64,000 nt of DNA from Gammaproteobacteria bacterium (GCA_030430025.1 JAUIGR010000002.1:1-64000); one strand, 5' to 3'; positions 50,976 to 60,301 are shown, numbered from the stretch's first letter. The notes: generated from the sequence alone by a model not told the origin. A program made the numbers and translations.

Positions 50976-52331
50976 TTATAAAAAACTCAGACCAACACGG
51001 GCGGAATGAAGCCATTTTTCGCCCACTGCTTGGTACAGCATGAGTGCCCAGAGACTGTGAGAAAGCGACATTAACCACAAATTCTTGTAACGACTCCATA
51101 ACCACATCCAAAATACGCCTCCAGTAAAAGTAAGTATCATCAGTAAATGATTGGGCACATGAAATAATGAAAATAACAAGGCTGTAATCAGAATATTGTC
51201 AATATTCCTTAGTGTACTGTGTTCTTTATTCCACTCAAATATCATCGCCATCAGTGTTTGTTGAAGCATAGCCCAAACAAAATATTGGGGCCAGTCAATA
51301 ATGAATCCCCACGAAAAATTCCCATACCACCAAAAAATCAATGTAACAAAAAAAACGAGTACACTGAGTTCAACACTGACTTTTCCAAGCCTAAGCCACC
51401 ATTTTCTTCGTAGCCAGAAAACCAAAATAACTAAAGGCAAGAGCAACCATATGCTTATTCGATAGCCGTCGGGTAGAAGTAAGAGTGCAGCGGTGGCCAA
51501 CATTACCATACCCCAAATGCCTAACATCAGTACTTTGAATCGATAAACAGCTGTGGTTAATAAAAATATAAATAAAACAAACCATATTTGATATGGCCAT
51601 GTTGTCCATTGGGTAAAACGAATGTTTTGCTGATAGTTTGATTGATTCATTTCATGATCCAACTTCACTATCGTGTTATTGATGTTACAGTTCATTATCG
51701 ATGAGCCATTAGTTTTGGGTGTGAGACATTCTGCTGGTTGCCACTGAATGTTCGTTTTTATTTCAACACTTTGTTTAAACTGCATTGAATGGATTTCCCA
51801 AGTAGTCTCTTTTGTAGAAAACAGGCGAACAACCCATGTGGCAACTTTGGGAATATCAGACCACTGGATTTCGTTATTATTTAAATCTTTCCATTGTAAA
51901 TTGGATAGCTGTATTTGATGTTGTCCTGCTAAGAGGTTTAGCTGAGCTGTATAGAAAACACCGGCTTCTAAAGTCGATGTTTCCAGTGCCAAGGTGGCTG
52001 GTTGATTTGATTGATCGTCAAAACTAATATTGAATTGATCATGCAAGTTTGGATTGATTGGCCATTTGGGCATAGTCAGAGAGACAGAGAACTGTTTGCC
52101 ATACCACTTTCCTTGTGCATTTTTATGACTGTTAAAAAAGCTCACCACATCTTTTGTTTCATTGACGTCCCATAATTGATTTAAACTGCCTTCCTCAAGT
52201 GATGTTATTTGTGAACTAATACGTTGATTAATCTTTTGTACCACTAATTCATGAGCGAATACCCAAAGACAGCAAGCCGAAAGCAAGAGGGCTAACCATT
52301 GCCATGATCGCATGGCGCTTTTCATTGCCAT
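50976..52331 (-). CDS. CPBP-like membrane protein with altered active site
   Basis: A 451-residue protein. An N-terminal signal-anchor is followed by a beta-rich extracytoplasmic region (about 30-245) and eight membrane segments (245-445). The C-terminal half resembles CPBP (CAAX/Abi) glutamic proteases: motif 2 'LFSLFHVPN' and motif 3 'LSHSLWALM' are present. At motif 1, where EExxxR is expected, it has QQTLMAMIF. The missing glutamates suggest that it lost protease activity. It overlaps maf by ten bases. The assignment is moderate. Confidence 0.65.
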   Translation of the reverse strand: MAMKSAMRSWQWLALLLSACCLWVFAHELVVQKINQRISSQITSLEEGSLNQLWDVNETKDVVSFFNSHKNAQGKWYGKQFSVSLTMPKWPINPNLHDQFNISFDDQSNQPATLALETSTLEAGVFYTAQLNLLAGQHQIQLSNLQWKDLNNNEIQWSDIPKVATWVVRLFSTKETTWEIHSMQFKQSVEIKTNIQWQPAECLTPKTNGSSIMNCNINNTIVKLDHEMNQSNYQQNIRFTQWTTWPYQIWFVLFIFLLTTAVYRFKVLMLGIWGMVMLATAALLLLPDGYRISIWLLLPLVILVFWLRRKWWLRLGKVSVELSVLVFFVTLIFWWYGNFSWGFIIDWPQYFVWAMLQQTLMAMIFEWNKEHSTLRNIDNILITALLFSLFHVPNHLLMILTFTGGVFWMWLWSRYKNLWLMSLSHSLWALMLYQAVGEKWLHSARVGLSFL

Positions 52332-52891
52332 TTGAAGCCCAGTTGGTTCAAAGACTCGGTTAGTGCAATCAGCGGCAAACCAATGAGGGCACTGGGGTCA
52401 TTTGATTGCACAGACTTCATCAACCTAAGTCCAGACTTTTCTATCTTAAATGACCCTGCACAGTCATATGGCTGGTCATGAAGTAGATACTGCTCAATTA
52501 AATTTATAGTTAATTTTCGAAAACGTATTGTTGTTTCTGATAAGTTGTTGAGTTGTTCATCTTGATGCATCACACACAGAGCGCTATGGAAAATGACTTG
52601 GTTTCCCGAGAAACTCAACAGTTGTTGTTTAGCAGTAACGTGATCACGAGGTTTTCTGATAATCTGTCCATTAAATTCACAAACTTGGTCAGCACCGATG
52701 ACAATCGCGTTTTGATATTTTGATGATACTGCTTTGGCTTTCTCATAGGCCATGCGCTGAGCAAAAGGAGCCGGTTTCTCGTTAACAAGGTTGAGTTCGG
52801 TTATTTGAGGGTGAACTACTTTAAAAGATAAGCCCAGTTGATTTAACTGGGCTTGTCGGTATGGCGATGAAGAGGCAAGTATCAGCATCAA
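52322..52891 (-). CDS. Maf/YceF family nucleotide pyrophosphatase
   Basis: 189 residues with the Maf start 'LILASSSPYRQAQL', 'IVIGADQVCEFNG' and 'YDCAGSFKIEKSGL'. The AGSFKIE form is closer to YceF (7-methyl-GTP) than YhdE (dTTP/UTP). It overlaps the PBP1A gene by four bases and the CPBP-like gene by ten, so all three are one transcript. Confidence 0.92.
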   Translation of the reverse strand: MMLILASSSPYRQAQLNQLGLSFKVVHPQITELNLVNEKPAPFAQRMAYEKAKAVSSKYQNAIVIGADQVCEFNGQIIRKPRDHVTAKQQLLSFSGNQVIFHSALCVMHQDEQLNNLSETTIRFRKLTINLIEQYLLHDQPYDCAGSFKIEKSGLRLMKSVQSNDPSALIGLPLIALTESLNQLGFKWQ

Positions 52892-55320
52892 AACAAATCA
52901 TTATAGTCAGGTTTATTTTCAACAGTTTTTTCTTCCGGTAGTTCACCCACTTTAAAGTACTCGATCATACTGTCAGGTACACCATGCTTAACCAATGTTC
53001 CTGTTGTTTTGTCTATAGGTGCCTGAACAATACCTGGAGGTATCGGCCTTTGCCATTCGGGCACATCTTTAAGAGCAACACGCATGTAGTCAATCCATAT
53101 CGGCAAAGCCACACGTCCGCCTACTTCCCCGTGACCTAAAGAATCTGGGGTGTCAAATCCTACCCAAACATTAGTTACCACTTGTCGTTGATAACCATTA
53201 AACCAAGTATCTCTTTGTTCATTGGCGGTACCTGTTTTACCTGCCAAGTCATTGCGTTCTAATACCTGTGCTTTCACACCGGTACCACGTGTGATAACAT
53301 CTTTCATAAACGATTCAATGATGAATTGATTTTCAGTAGAAATAACACGAGGTGCTGGAATTACTGATTGAGGTCCTTCTGGTAGGTCTGATGAATTAAT
53401 GTTCAATAGTAACTCATTAGTATTGGTCGTTGTGACCAATTCATCGTTATTGGCTGTCATTGCTGGGCAGCTTTCACATACCTCTGGCCCCTGGTGAATA
53501 TAGACCGGATCACCTGTTTGATTAGTAATACGCTCTATCAAGTAAGGTGAAATAGCATAGCCCCCGTTAGCAAAAATGGCATAAGCTTGGCTCATATCGA
53601 TGACAGGCACGTTAGGTGTGCCCAATGAAATAGATAAATTAGCAGGTACATCGTCAGGATTAAATCCGAATTTTAAAATATGATCTCTGCCATTACGTAC
53701 ACCGATTCGTTCCAATACACGAATAGAAACCAAATTTCTTGATTTGACAATACCCTCTCTTAAACGGGTTGGGCCAAAAAATTTTTCACTGTAATTCTCA
53801 GGACGCCAGGTGCGCTCTAAACTGCTGTCTTCAAAAACAATGGGGGCATCATTAATGATACTAGCGGCATTCAAACCATTATCTATTGCTGCTGAATAAA
53901 TGATTGGTTTAAAACCTGAACCAGGTTGACGTTTGGCTTGTGTGGCACGGTTAAATTTACTCAAGTAATAATCATATCCACCAACCAAGGCATACAAACT
54001 GCCATCATCAGGGTTGAGACTGACCAGTGCTCCTTGAGCTTTAGGTATTTGGCTGAGTTCAAAATTGCCGTCATCATTACGTGCTACCATCACTACATCT
54101 CCCACTTTCATGATGTCTTGCATTTTTTTAGGCTTGTTACCAACTCGATAGTTGTTGATATGTGGTACAGCCCAAGCACTGGTTTCAAATGTTAAGGTAA
54201 TGTCTTGACCATCACTGAGACGTGCCAGAGCCAACTCATCTTCTAATTCCAAGATCAAAGCAGCTTGTAAACCACCTGGTTTAGGATGGCTAGCTAATTC
54301 TTCACTGATAGTTTCCAGATTGGCATTTGTCGACAAGTCATAATGAGCAATGGGTCCTCGGTAGCCATGACGCCGATCATAGGCGTGTAATCCTTTTTTA
54401 ACTGCCTGTTCGGCTGCCATTTGTTTTTCCGAGTCAATGGTTGTGATAACAGAATATCCATCTGTATAAGCATTATCGCCATAACGAGCTACCATCTCAG
54501 TACGTACCATTTCTGCTACCCAAGGTGCATTCAAAGCCACTACCGGTTGGTGTACATAGGCTTCATCTTCAGCTTGAATCGCTTCATTGTGTTCACTTTG
54601 AGTGATGTAACCTAGATCTAACATACGGTCAAGTACATAATCCCTGCGCTGTTTAGCTCGCTCTGGACTAGTCACGGGGTTGATCCGAGAAGGGGCCTTG
54701 GGTGGTGCCGCTAACATAGCCATTTCAGCCAAGGTTAATTCATTTAAAGTTTTTCCATAATACACTTCAGCCGCCGCCGCCACACCATAAGCACGATGAC
54801 CTAGTGCAATCTTATTTAAGTACAACTCTAAAATTTCATCTTTACTGATAGTTTGTTCTAGTTTAATGGCAAGGAATAACTCTTTAATTTTACGTGTCCA
54901 GGTTTGATCCAGTGTGAGAAATACATTACGAGTCAATTGTTGAGTGATGGTACTACCGCCGCCTTGTTTCTTGCCAGTAGTTATGATTTGCCAAACAGCT
55001 CTGAGGATCCCTTTGACATCAAAACCATAATGATCATAGAAACTGGCGTCTTCAGCTGCGATATAGGCCTGTTTGAGTTTGAGCGGAATGTCTTCGATGC
55101 GTGCAGGGATTCTACGTTTTGTGCCAAACACTGATATCAACTGGCCATCTTTCGAATAAACCCTAAGCGGGACTTGTAATTTATAATCTTTGATCGCTTC
55201 GACTGAGGGTAATTCAGGCTCATAATGCTTATATAGAGCATAGATCAGTATGATCCCAAGGACAGCAAAAAACAATCCCAGTTTGGTCATAAACCATATA
55301 AATTTAAGCAACTTCCTCAT
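52888..55320 (-). CDS. mrcA: Penicillin-binding protein 1A
   Basis: An 810-residue bifunctional peptidoglycan synthase. One N-terminal membrane anchor (about 8-30); glycosyltransferase domain with 'AAEDASFYDHYGFD' and 'GGSTITQQL'; an OB-like insert; transpeptidase with active Ser in PGSGFKP, 'KSRN' and 'KTGTANE'. It lies first in the unit with maf and the CPBP-like gene. Confidence 0.96.
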   Translation of the reverse strand: MRKLLKFIWFMTKLGLFFAVLGIILIYALYKHYEPELPSVEAIKDYKLQVPLRVYSKDGQLISVFGTKRRIPARIEDIPLKLKQAYIAAEDASFYDHYGFDVKGILRAVWQIITTGKKQGGGSTITQQLTRNVFLTLDQTWTRKIKELFLAIKLEQTISKDEILELYLNKIALGHRAYGVAAAAEVYYGKTLNELTLAEMAMLAAPPKAPSRINPVTSPERAKQRRDYVLDRMLDLGYITQSEHNEAIQAEDEAYVHQPVVALNAPWVAEMVRTEMVARYGDNAYTDGYSVITTIDSEKQMAAEQAVKKGLHAYDRRHGYRGPIAHYDLSTNANLETISEELASHPKPGGLQAALILELEDELALARLSDGQDITLTFETSAWAVPHINNYRVGNKPKKMQDIMKVGDVVMVARNDDGNFELSQIPKAQGALVSLNPDDGSLYALVGGYDYYLSKFNRATQAKRQPGSGFKPIIYSAAIDNGLNAASIINDAPIVFEDSSLERTWRPENYSEKFFGPTRLREGIVKSRNLVSIRVLERIGVRNGRDHILKFGFNPDDVPANLSISLGTPNVPVIDMSQAYAIFANGGYAISPYLIERITNQTGDPVYIHQGPEVCESCPAMTANNDELVTTTNTNELLLNINSSDLPEGPQSVIPAPRVISTENQFIIESFMKDVITRGTGVKAQVLERNDLAGKTGTANEQRDTWFNGYQRQVVTNVWVGFDTPDSLGHGEVGGRVALPIWIDYMRVALKDVPEWQRPIPPGIVQAPIDKTTGTLVKHGVPDSMIEYFKVGELPEEKTVENKPDYNDLF

Positions 55321-55411
55321 GCTGATGTGAAAACCTTGGTTTTTATTTTGAACCGAACATTATACAATGACTGCAACCAAATCATGACAGCTTATGAACC
55401 TAAAATAACAA

Positions 55412-56104
55412 ATGAATCCGCATAACAAAATCATCGCAATTGTTGAAGATGAACCTGACTTACTCGCTAATTATCGCGCTACACTAGAAAATCATGGATT
55501 TAAGACCATGGGATTCAATAATGATTCCACGGCGTGGTCATTTTTTCAGCAACAACTACCTAATCTAGTCATTCTCGATGTGGGTCTAGGACATAACCCC
55601 GATGCAGGGTTTGATTTGTGTCGTCAACTTCGTAACCTGTCACCGACTTTACCTATTTTGATGTTGACAGCTCGAGATGATGAAATTGATGTGGTTTCTG
55701 GCTTAAGATTAGGTGCTGATGATTATTTGAGCAAAGACATTTCAATGCCGCAACTATTGGCCAGAATATCTAGCTTGTTTCGTCGTCAAGAAGCACTGAA
55801 TACGCCTCAGCAGCAAGCCATCAAACAAGGTGCACTGAGCCTGCTAGTTGATTGTATGATGGTGTCCTGGAATGATCAGAAAGTGGATCTAAAAGTAACT
55901 GAATTTTGGCTGGTATTGTCATTAGCCAGATACCCGGGACAAGTTAAAACCAGAAATCAACTGATGCAAGATGCCAACATATATGTAGATGATGACACCA
56001 TCACTTCTTACGTCAAGCGCATACGACAAAAATTTCAAAAAGCTGATCCTGAATTCAATCACATTGAAACTGTTCATGGTATGGGTTATCGCTGGTTGCC
56101 ATGA
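55412..56104 (+). CDS. OmpR-type response regulator
   Basis: 230 residues. Receiver domain with phosphoacceptor Asp56 in LVILDVGLG, acidic pocket 'VEDEPD', and Lys near 'DDYLSKD'. A winged-helix DNA-binding domain (about 135-228) ends 'HGMGYRWLP'. It overlaps its kinase by four bases. The pair resembles the regulators of the 'proteobacterial dedicated sortase' systems, but no sortase is visible, so I keep the general name. Confidence 0.92.
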   Translation: MNPHNKIIAIVEDEPDLLANYRATLENHGFKTMGFNNDSTAWSFFQQQLPNLVILDVGLGHNPDAGFDLCRQLRNLSPTLPILMLTARDDEIDVVSGLRLGADDYLSKDISMPQLLARISSLFRRQEALNTPQQQAIKQGALSLLVDCMMVSWNDQKVDLKVTEFWLVLSLARYPGQVKTRNQLMQDANIYVDDDTITSYVKRIRQKFQKADPEFNHIETVHGMGYRWLP

Positions 56105-57927
56105 AACTTCGTTGGCAAATCAGTATCATTGCGCTATTGGCCCTTTGTTTCCCTTTAGTCGCTTGGTTGGCATTTAGCCAACTTAACCAAACTTATCAAA
56201 ATAACATGGTTTTAGCTGTTGAAAAACAAGCTCAAATCATCAAACACAGCATTGAGAGTTTTTATGAGAGCCAAGGCCCTTTAGGCGTCCAAGGCTTAGT
56301 GGCGCAGCCTTTGTCAGAAGACAGTGATATCGATGGTAATTTCAGTGAATGGAGTGACCTGCCATGGTATGAAGTCGACCCTAATTTGAAATTCAAGTTA
56401 GGGTTATACAATAGAGAATTGTGGTTAATGGTGTGGTGTCAGGACAACAGTCAACAGTTGGCTGTGGATGGTAGTAAAGATCAGCTTGTTATTTTTACAG
56501 GTAATGAACACGGTATTAAGAAATACAGCATAGCTCGCCAGGCTGAAGGTTTGATCCATGATAGTGAATTATCTGCTTATTGGCATGAACGTTCTGGAGG
56601 TTATCAAACTGAATTAATTTTACCTAACACGTCATTGACCCGATTAGGGGTGGCGGTTTTTGATTATCTTAATAATAGCACCATGCCAGTGTATCACGGT
56701 CATGTAGTGGATGATCAAATTCAATTACAACCTTTGTTCCAAAAGCAAAATCAGTGGCAAACTTTCTTGGAAAACATTAAACCTCAAGACGGTCATTTGG
56801 CTTTGTACGATGAACAAGGACGTCTCCTATACCAAACAACTGAAGCTGCGAAATACATAAAGGACAGTGACTGGCTGAGTCAATTTCTATATCAACGCAT
56901 TTTTGACCATAATCCAAATGATTCTAGCCATTTTTATGGACAACAACTGACCCATCAATTACCTTTTGGTACACTCAAAAGCACATTTGTCCAAGCAAAA
57001 GCACAAATTACTTTAATGCAAACTTTTCTTAGTTCGTTAGGGTGGGTTTTGCTGTCTGCTTTGGTATTGATAGTCGGTTTTTTGCTGTATGCCGCTTTGC
57101 TGGCTTGGCGGATCAAGAAATTACAAAAAGGACTTCAACAAACGATGGATGATCGTGGTGGTTTGCACACCGAACTACCGTTGATTAACAGTTCGGATGA
57201 GCTTGGTTCTTTATCTCGTGGCTTGAGTGAGCTTTTGAGTAAAATCAATGACTACACAGCTTACCTGAAACAACTAGGTGGCAGGTTATCTCATGAAATG
57301 AAAACACCGATCAGCATTGTGCACACGTCACTGGAAAATCTGCAAATCAATCATCCAGATGACCCTTTTGTTAAACGGGCGCTGAATGCTAACAACCGCC
57401 TGAAATTCATACTTAATCAACTTTCCGCATTAAGTCGTCTTAAACAGGCCATTGCTGATGCTGAAAAACGCACCATTAATCTGACAGAGCTGATCAATCA
57501 ACTGGCCAATGGTTATCAAAGTAACAATTCACAGATCACCAGCCACATGGTCAAAGAATCACTTTATATAGATGGTGTTGCTGAATTGATTGCGCAAATG
57601 CTTGATAAACTGATACATAATGCTGAAACCCATACGACAGACACAGATCCGATCATTCTTTCATTAGAAAAACAAAAACAACATGCTCAGATTACAGTGT
57701 TTAATGCAGGTTCAACCATAGATGAAGCTCACAAACATCAACTATTTGATTCCCTGGCATCCTTTAGAACACATAATAGCGACACACCTCATCTTGGTTT
57801 AGGGCTGTACATCGCTCAATTGATCTCAGATTATCATCAAGCAGTAATAGATGCACAAAACACCAGCATTAATGGTATTCACGGTGTGGTTTTTACTGTA
57901 AAAATACCTTTGCTGACGAAGTCTTAG
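56101..57927 (+). CDS. Sensor histidine kinase with carbohydrate-binding-like periplasmic domain
   Basis: 608 residues. Two membrane segments (about 8-27 and 313-338) flank a large 285-residue periplasmic region. Near residues 76-200 it contains 'DIDGNFSEWSDLPWY', a DGxxxEW pattern typical of CBM9/DOMON-type domains. HAMP (about 340-390), His398 in LSHEMKTPIS and an HATPase with 'HLGLGLYIAQLI' follow. It likely senses a periplasmic ligand such as a sugar or haem. The N-box is weak (MLDKLIHNAETH). Confidence 0.9.
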   Translation: MKLRWQISIIALLALCFPLVAWLAFSQLNQTYQNNMVLAVEKQAQIIKHSIESFYESQGPLGVQGLVAQPLSEDSDIDGNFSEWSDLPWYEVDPNLKFKLGLYNRELWLMVWCQDNSQQLAVDGSKDQLVIFTGNEHGIKKYSIARQAEGLIHDSELSAYWHERSGGYQTELILPNTSLTRLGVAVFDYLNNSTMPVYHGHVVDDQIQLQPLFQKQNQWQTFLENIKPQDGHLALYDEQGRLLYQTTEAAKYIKDSDWLSQFLYQRIFDHNPNDSSHFYGQQLTHQLPFGTLKSTFVQAKAQITLMQTFLSSLGWVLLSALVLIVGFLLYAALLAWRIKKLQKGLQQTMDDRGGLHTELPLINSSDELGSLSRGLSELLSKINDYTAYLKQLGGRLSHEMKTPISIVHTSLENLQINHPDDPFVKRALNANNRLKFILNQLSALSRLKQAIADAEKRTINLTELINQLANGYQSNNSQITSHMVKESLYIDGVAELIAQMLDKLIHNAETHTTDTDPIILSLEKQKQHAQITVFNAGSTIDEAHKHQLFDSLASFRTHNSDTPHLGLGLYIAQLISDYHQAVIDAQNTSINGIHGVVFTVKIPLLTKS

Positions 57928-57968
57928 TGCTCTGGTACAATGCCACGAATCTGATGTAAAGAAAGAAC

Positions 57969-58529
57969 ATGACCAAACAACTGCCAAACACTTTGACTGT
58001 ACTGCGGGTCTTGCTGATTCCTGTGATGATTTTGTTTTTCTATTTACCATTTGAATGGTCACGTTACATATCATGTTGGGTATTTGTGGTTGCCAGTATT
58101 ACTGATTTTCTTGATGGATATTTTGCTCGTAAGCACCAATCTCATTCAAAATTTGGCGCATTTCTTGATCCAGTCGCCGATAAACTCACAGTAACAACCG
58201 CACTGGTGATTTTGCTTCAGGATAACCCGTCTGTTTGGATGATGATAGCGACTGCGATCATCATTGGTCGTGAGATTACCATTTCTGCTTTAAGAGAATG
58301 GATGGCAGAGCTAGGAGAGCGTGCTGCAGTTAATGTTGCTATGGTTGGTAAAGTCAAAACGGTATTCCAAATGATGGCCATTGGCTTTTTGTTATATAAA
58401 ACCAATTTATGGTTTATTCCGGTTTATCCTATTGGCTTGATACTGTTATATATAGCAGCAACACTGACTTTATGGAGCATGTGTGTTTATCTCAAAGCAG
58501 CATGGCCGATGATGAAAGAAAATACATAA
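57969..58529 (+). CDS. pgsA: CDP-diacylglycerol-glycerol-3-phosphate 3-phosphatidyltransferase
   Basis: A 186-residue membrane enzyme that makes phosphatidylglycerol phosphate. The CDP-alcohol phosphotransferase motif DGxxARx(8)GxxxDxxxD is present as DGYFARKHQSHSKFGAFLDPVAD (split by context). It has about five membrane segments. It lies upstream of a tRNA cluster, as in many gammaproteobacteria. Confidence 0.95.
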   Translation: MTKQLPNTLTVLRVLLIPVMILFFYLPFEWSRYISCWVFVVASITDFLDGYFARKHQSHSKFGAFLDPVADKLTVTTALVILLQDNPSVWMMIATAIIIGREITISALREWMAELGERAAVNVAMVGKVKTVFQMMAIGFLLYKTNLWFIPVYPIGLILLYIAATLTLWSMCVYLKAAWPMMKENT

Positions 58530-58591
58530 AAAGGTAGGTCAAAAAAATTAAAAATGACATTGTAAAAAACACCAAATTTCTTGAAAGATAG

Positions 58592-58619
58592 TTGACAAAA
58601 ACACCATTCACTATAAAAT
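58592..58619 (+). promoter_or_regulatory. Sigma-70 promoter of tRNA-Gly
   Basis: TTGACA and TAAAAT separated by 16 bases, ending 13 bases before the mature tRNA-Gly. Confidence 0.75.
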
Positions 58620-58632
58620 GGCCTTCCTTAAC

Positions 58633-58707
58633 GCGGGAATAGCTCAGTGGTAGAGCACAACCTTGCCAAGGTTGGGGTCGCGAGTTCGAACCTCGTTTCC
58701 CGCTCCA
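58633..58707 (+). tRNA. tRNA-Gly (anticodon GCC)
   Basis: 75 nt with encoded CCA. Acceptor GCGGGAA/TTCCCGC, anticodon stem CAACC/GGTTG with loop TTGCCAA, T-arm GCGAG TTCGAAC CTCGT. Confidence 0.97.
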
Positions 58708-58713
58708 GATTCT

Positions 58714-58740
58714 GAAGGGCTGATTTGTCAGCCCTTTTTT
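58714..58740 (+). terminator. Rho-independent terminator after tRNA-Gly
   Basis: AAGGGCTGA-tttg-TCAGCCCTT and six T. It ends the tRNA-Gly transcript before tRNA-Cys, so the next tRNAs need their own promoter. Confidence 0.92.
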
Positions 58741-58848
58741 ACGTCAGGTCAGTAAACCTTGAGCATCAGAATTTGGCTGAAGTTAGGCTTGATTTAAGGC
58801 GGTTAAATAGCGAAAATGGATTGCTGTCCATTGATCAAAGTTAATAAT

Positions 58849-58922
58849 GGCTGGATGGCAGAGTGGTGATGCAGCGGATTGCAAATCCGTGTACCCCGGT
58901 TCGATTCCGGGTTCAGCCTCCA
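58849..58922 (+). tRNA. tRNA-Cys (anticodon GCA)
   Basis: 74 nt with encoded CCA. Anticodon stem CGGAT/ATCCG, loop TTGCAAA; T-arm CCCGG TTCGATT CCGGG. Confidence 0.97.
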
Positions 58923-59088
58923 TTTCACAGGACAGAAGACTGAGGACAGTTGATAAACTGATTTTTTTGTCAGGCTCTCACACAGAGAGGCTGGCAAAGG
59001 CAAGGAATGAATCGCGAGTGCACTCATGTGCTCAAGCGATGAATGACGCAGTAATTGACTGACTCGCGCAGTAAGAGGCATCAAAATA

Positions 59089-59175
59089 GCCCGGGTGGCG
59101 AAATTGGTAGACGCAAGGGACTTAAAATCCCTCGGTAGAAATACCGTGCCGGTTCGACTCCGGCCCCGGGCACCA
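59089..59175 (+). tRNA. tRNA-Leu (anticodon TAA)
   Basis: 87 nt with encoded CCA and a long variable arm (CGGTAGAAATACCGT). Anticodon stem AGGGA/TCCCT, loop CTTAAAA. It lies beside the integron remnant. Confidence 0.97.
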
Positions 59176-59249
59176 TCCTTTATATTTTAAACACTTCTTC
59201 AAACTCCACTTTTTAACACGGAAGCTCTACCGTATAAGAGTTTAGAGCA

Positions 59250-59393
59250 TCACTGGACTTTATCCATATCAACGGGGTACTTTTTATGATGAAATAAAAT
59301 GAATTGTCTGATCCAATAAATGTAAATTTTTGCCGTTTTGTTACTGTATCTCAGAAATTTCGTTTTAACTCTGACTTGGTCAGGTAAATTCAT
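59250..59393 (-). pseudogene. intI: Truncated integron integrase (N-terminal 47 residues)
   Basis: From ATG 59393 the minus strand reads MNLPDQVRVKT, then 'LRYSNKTAKIYIYWIRQFILFHHKKYP', then a stop. This matches the start of IntI tyrosine recombinases (LDQLRERI, HYSxRTExAYxxWIRxFIxFHxxRHP). The whole catalytic domain with its Arg, His and Tyr is missing. A possible C-terminal trace (VLKSGV) follows the stop at about 59190-59210, but this is uncertain. It lies upstream of the cassette array and points away from it, the standard integron layout. The product cannot recombine. Confidence 0.78.
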
Positions 59394-59575
59394 AATGCAC
59401 TTTAAACACGATATAAACAGATAATAGAGCATTAATGCGTTTTAATCCCGAAATAACTGAATAAAAAAGTTAAAAATAGAGCGGAATGATGAATGTTAAG
59501 TAAAAATGCTTGAAAGAACTTAAAATATGGACATATCATCGTGGATAAAAGATTAGAATGCGTGTTTAATAAATT

Positions 59576-59582
59576 GTTGGGT
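59576..59582 (+). other. attI-like insertion point of the first cassette
   Basis: GTTGGGT fits the core GTTRRRY, and its complement ACCCAAC is the R'' box of the first cassette at 59951. The preceding 140 AT-rich bases after the integrase remnant would be the attI region. No clear cassette promoter is seen there. Confidence 0.65.
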
Positions 59583-59595
59583 TGCTAAGTAAGCC

Positions 59596-59916
59596 ATGGG
59601 CTGGACACTTCAATATAGAGCTCGGAGCCGAGATGTTGATCTTGAGGCATTCGTAAAAGATGCAAACGACACCAAGCCTGCATTGTCGCTTGGATGCGAG
59701 CCGTATCAATGGGAAGTGTATTCGGATGGATCGGTTGGCGGATTCACGAAGGTTCAGTCGTCATGGCGTTCGAAACGTGATTTTCGAAAGCTAATTGAAG
59801 AGTTAAAAGCCCTCGCAGAGCGGTGGCCGGGCGTTCGGATAGATGCAGCAGACGATTATGTTTTGTGCGATTGGTGGCATGTGAAGAACATCAATCTTGA
59901 AGAGCTGACATTGTGA
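59596..59916 (+). CDS. Cassette 1 protein, unknown
   Basis: I do not recognise this 106-residue protein. It has no signal or membrane segment. It is rich in Trp (7) and Asp, with 'EPYQWEVYSDGSVGGFTKVQSSWRSKRDF' in the middle and a helical 'KLIEELKALAERWPGVRID' segment. A small cytosolic alpha/beta protein is likely. It is the cassette next to attI, the position usually best expressed. Confidence 0.65.
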   Translation: MGWTLQYRARSRDVDLEAFVKDANDTKPALSLGCEPYQWEVYSDGSVGGFTKVQSSWRSKRDFRKLIEELKALAERWPGVRIDAADDYVLCDWWHVKNINLEELTL

Positions 59917-59950
59917 ATTCGCAGATCAGATTTCCGCTGATAGGGCAGCA

Positions 59951-60017
59951 ACCCAACAAGGCGCTTCAGCCGACACATGCTTCGCTCGGCCCTATCGGGC
60001 TGCGGTTGAGCTTAGGC
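59951..60017 (+). repeat. attC site of cassette 1 (67 bp)
   Basis: R'' ACCCAAC, L'' GGCGCTTCAGC, L' GCTGCGGTTGAGC and R' CTTAGGC, with a loop CGACACATGCTTCGCTCG. It is a typical short attC and lacks the 134-bp repeat seen downstream. Confidence 0.75.
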
Positions 60018-60025
60018 GCAACCAG

Positions 60026-60301
60026 ATGAACAGCCAAAATAAAATAAGTTGCAGCGGTATTCCGTACCGTCAGGGTTTTATTGAAGTACAGTCAAATATA
60101 CATGGTGGGTATGTCAACCTGGAAGCGTGGAACATAAATCCAGAGGTAGAACTCAAAGGGATTGATATGAGCTGTTCAACAATCAAGGACTGTGATTTTA
60201 CAGGTAACATTGAGATGGAACTTGATTTAGAAGCTGCAAAAATATTAGTAGAAGTACTCAACAAAGCCATCGCTGAGGTCGAGGCCGGCAAAATTGCCTA
60301 A
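60026..60301 (+). CDS. Cassette 2 protein, unknown
   Basis: A 91-residue acidic soluble protein that I do not recognise. A beta-rich first half (IEVQSNIHGGYVNLEAW) is followed by a helix, 'LEAAKILVEVLNKAIAEVEAGK', as in small domains that pack a C-terminal helix on a sheet. The stop overlaps the R'' core GCCTAAC. Confidence 0.6.
   Translation: MNSQNKISCSGIPYRQGFIEVQSNIHGGYVNLEAWNINPEVELKGIDMSCSTIKDCDFTGNIEMELDLEAAKILVEVLNKAIAEVEAGKIA

Noticed and set aside
55412-57927. Complete dedicated sortase system
   Set aside because: Only the regulator and kinase resemble it; no sortase or sortase-target gene is present in the window.
58803-59084. Open frames on both strands over tRNA-Cys
   Set aside because: They cross the tRNA gene and its spacer; their sequence is the well-known artefact of tRNA-Cys reads.
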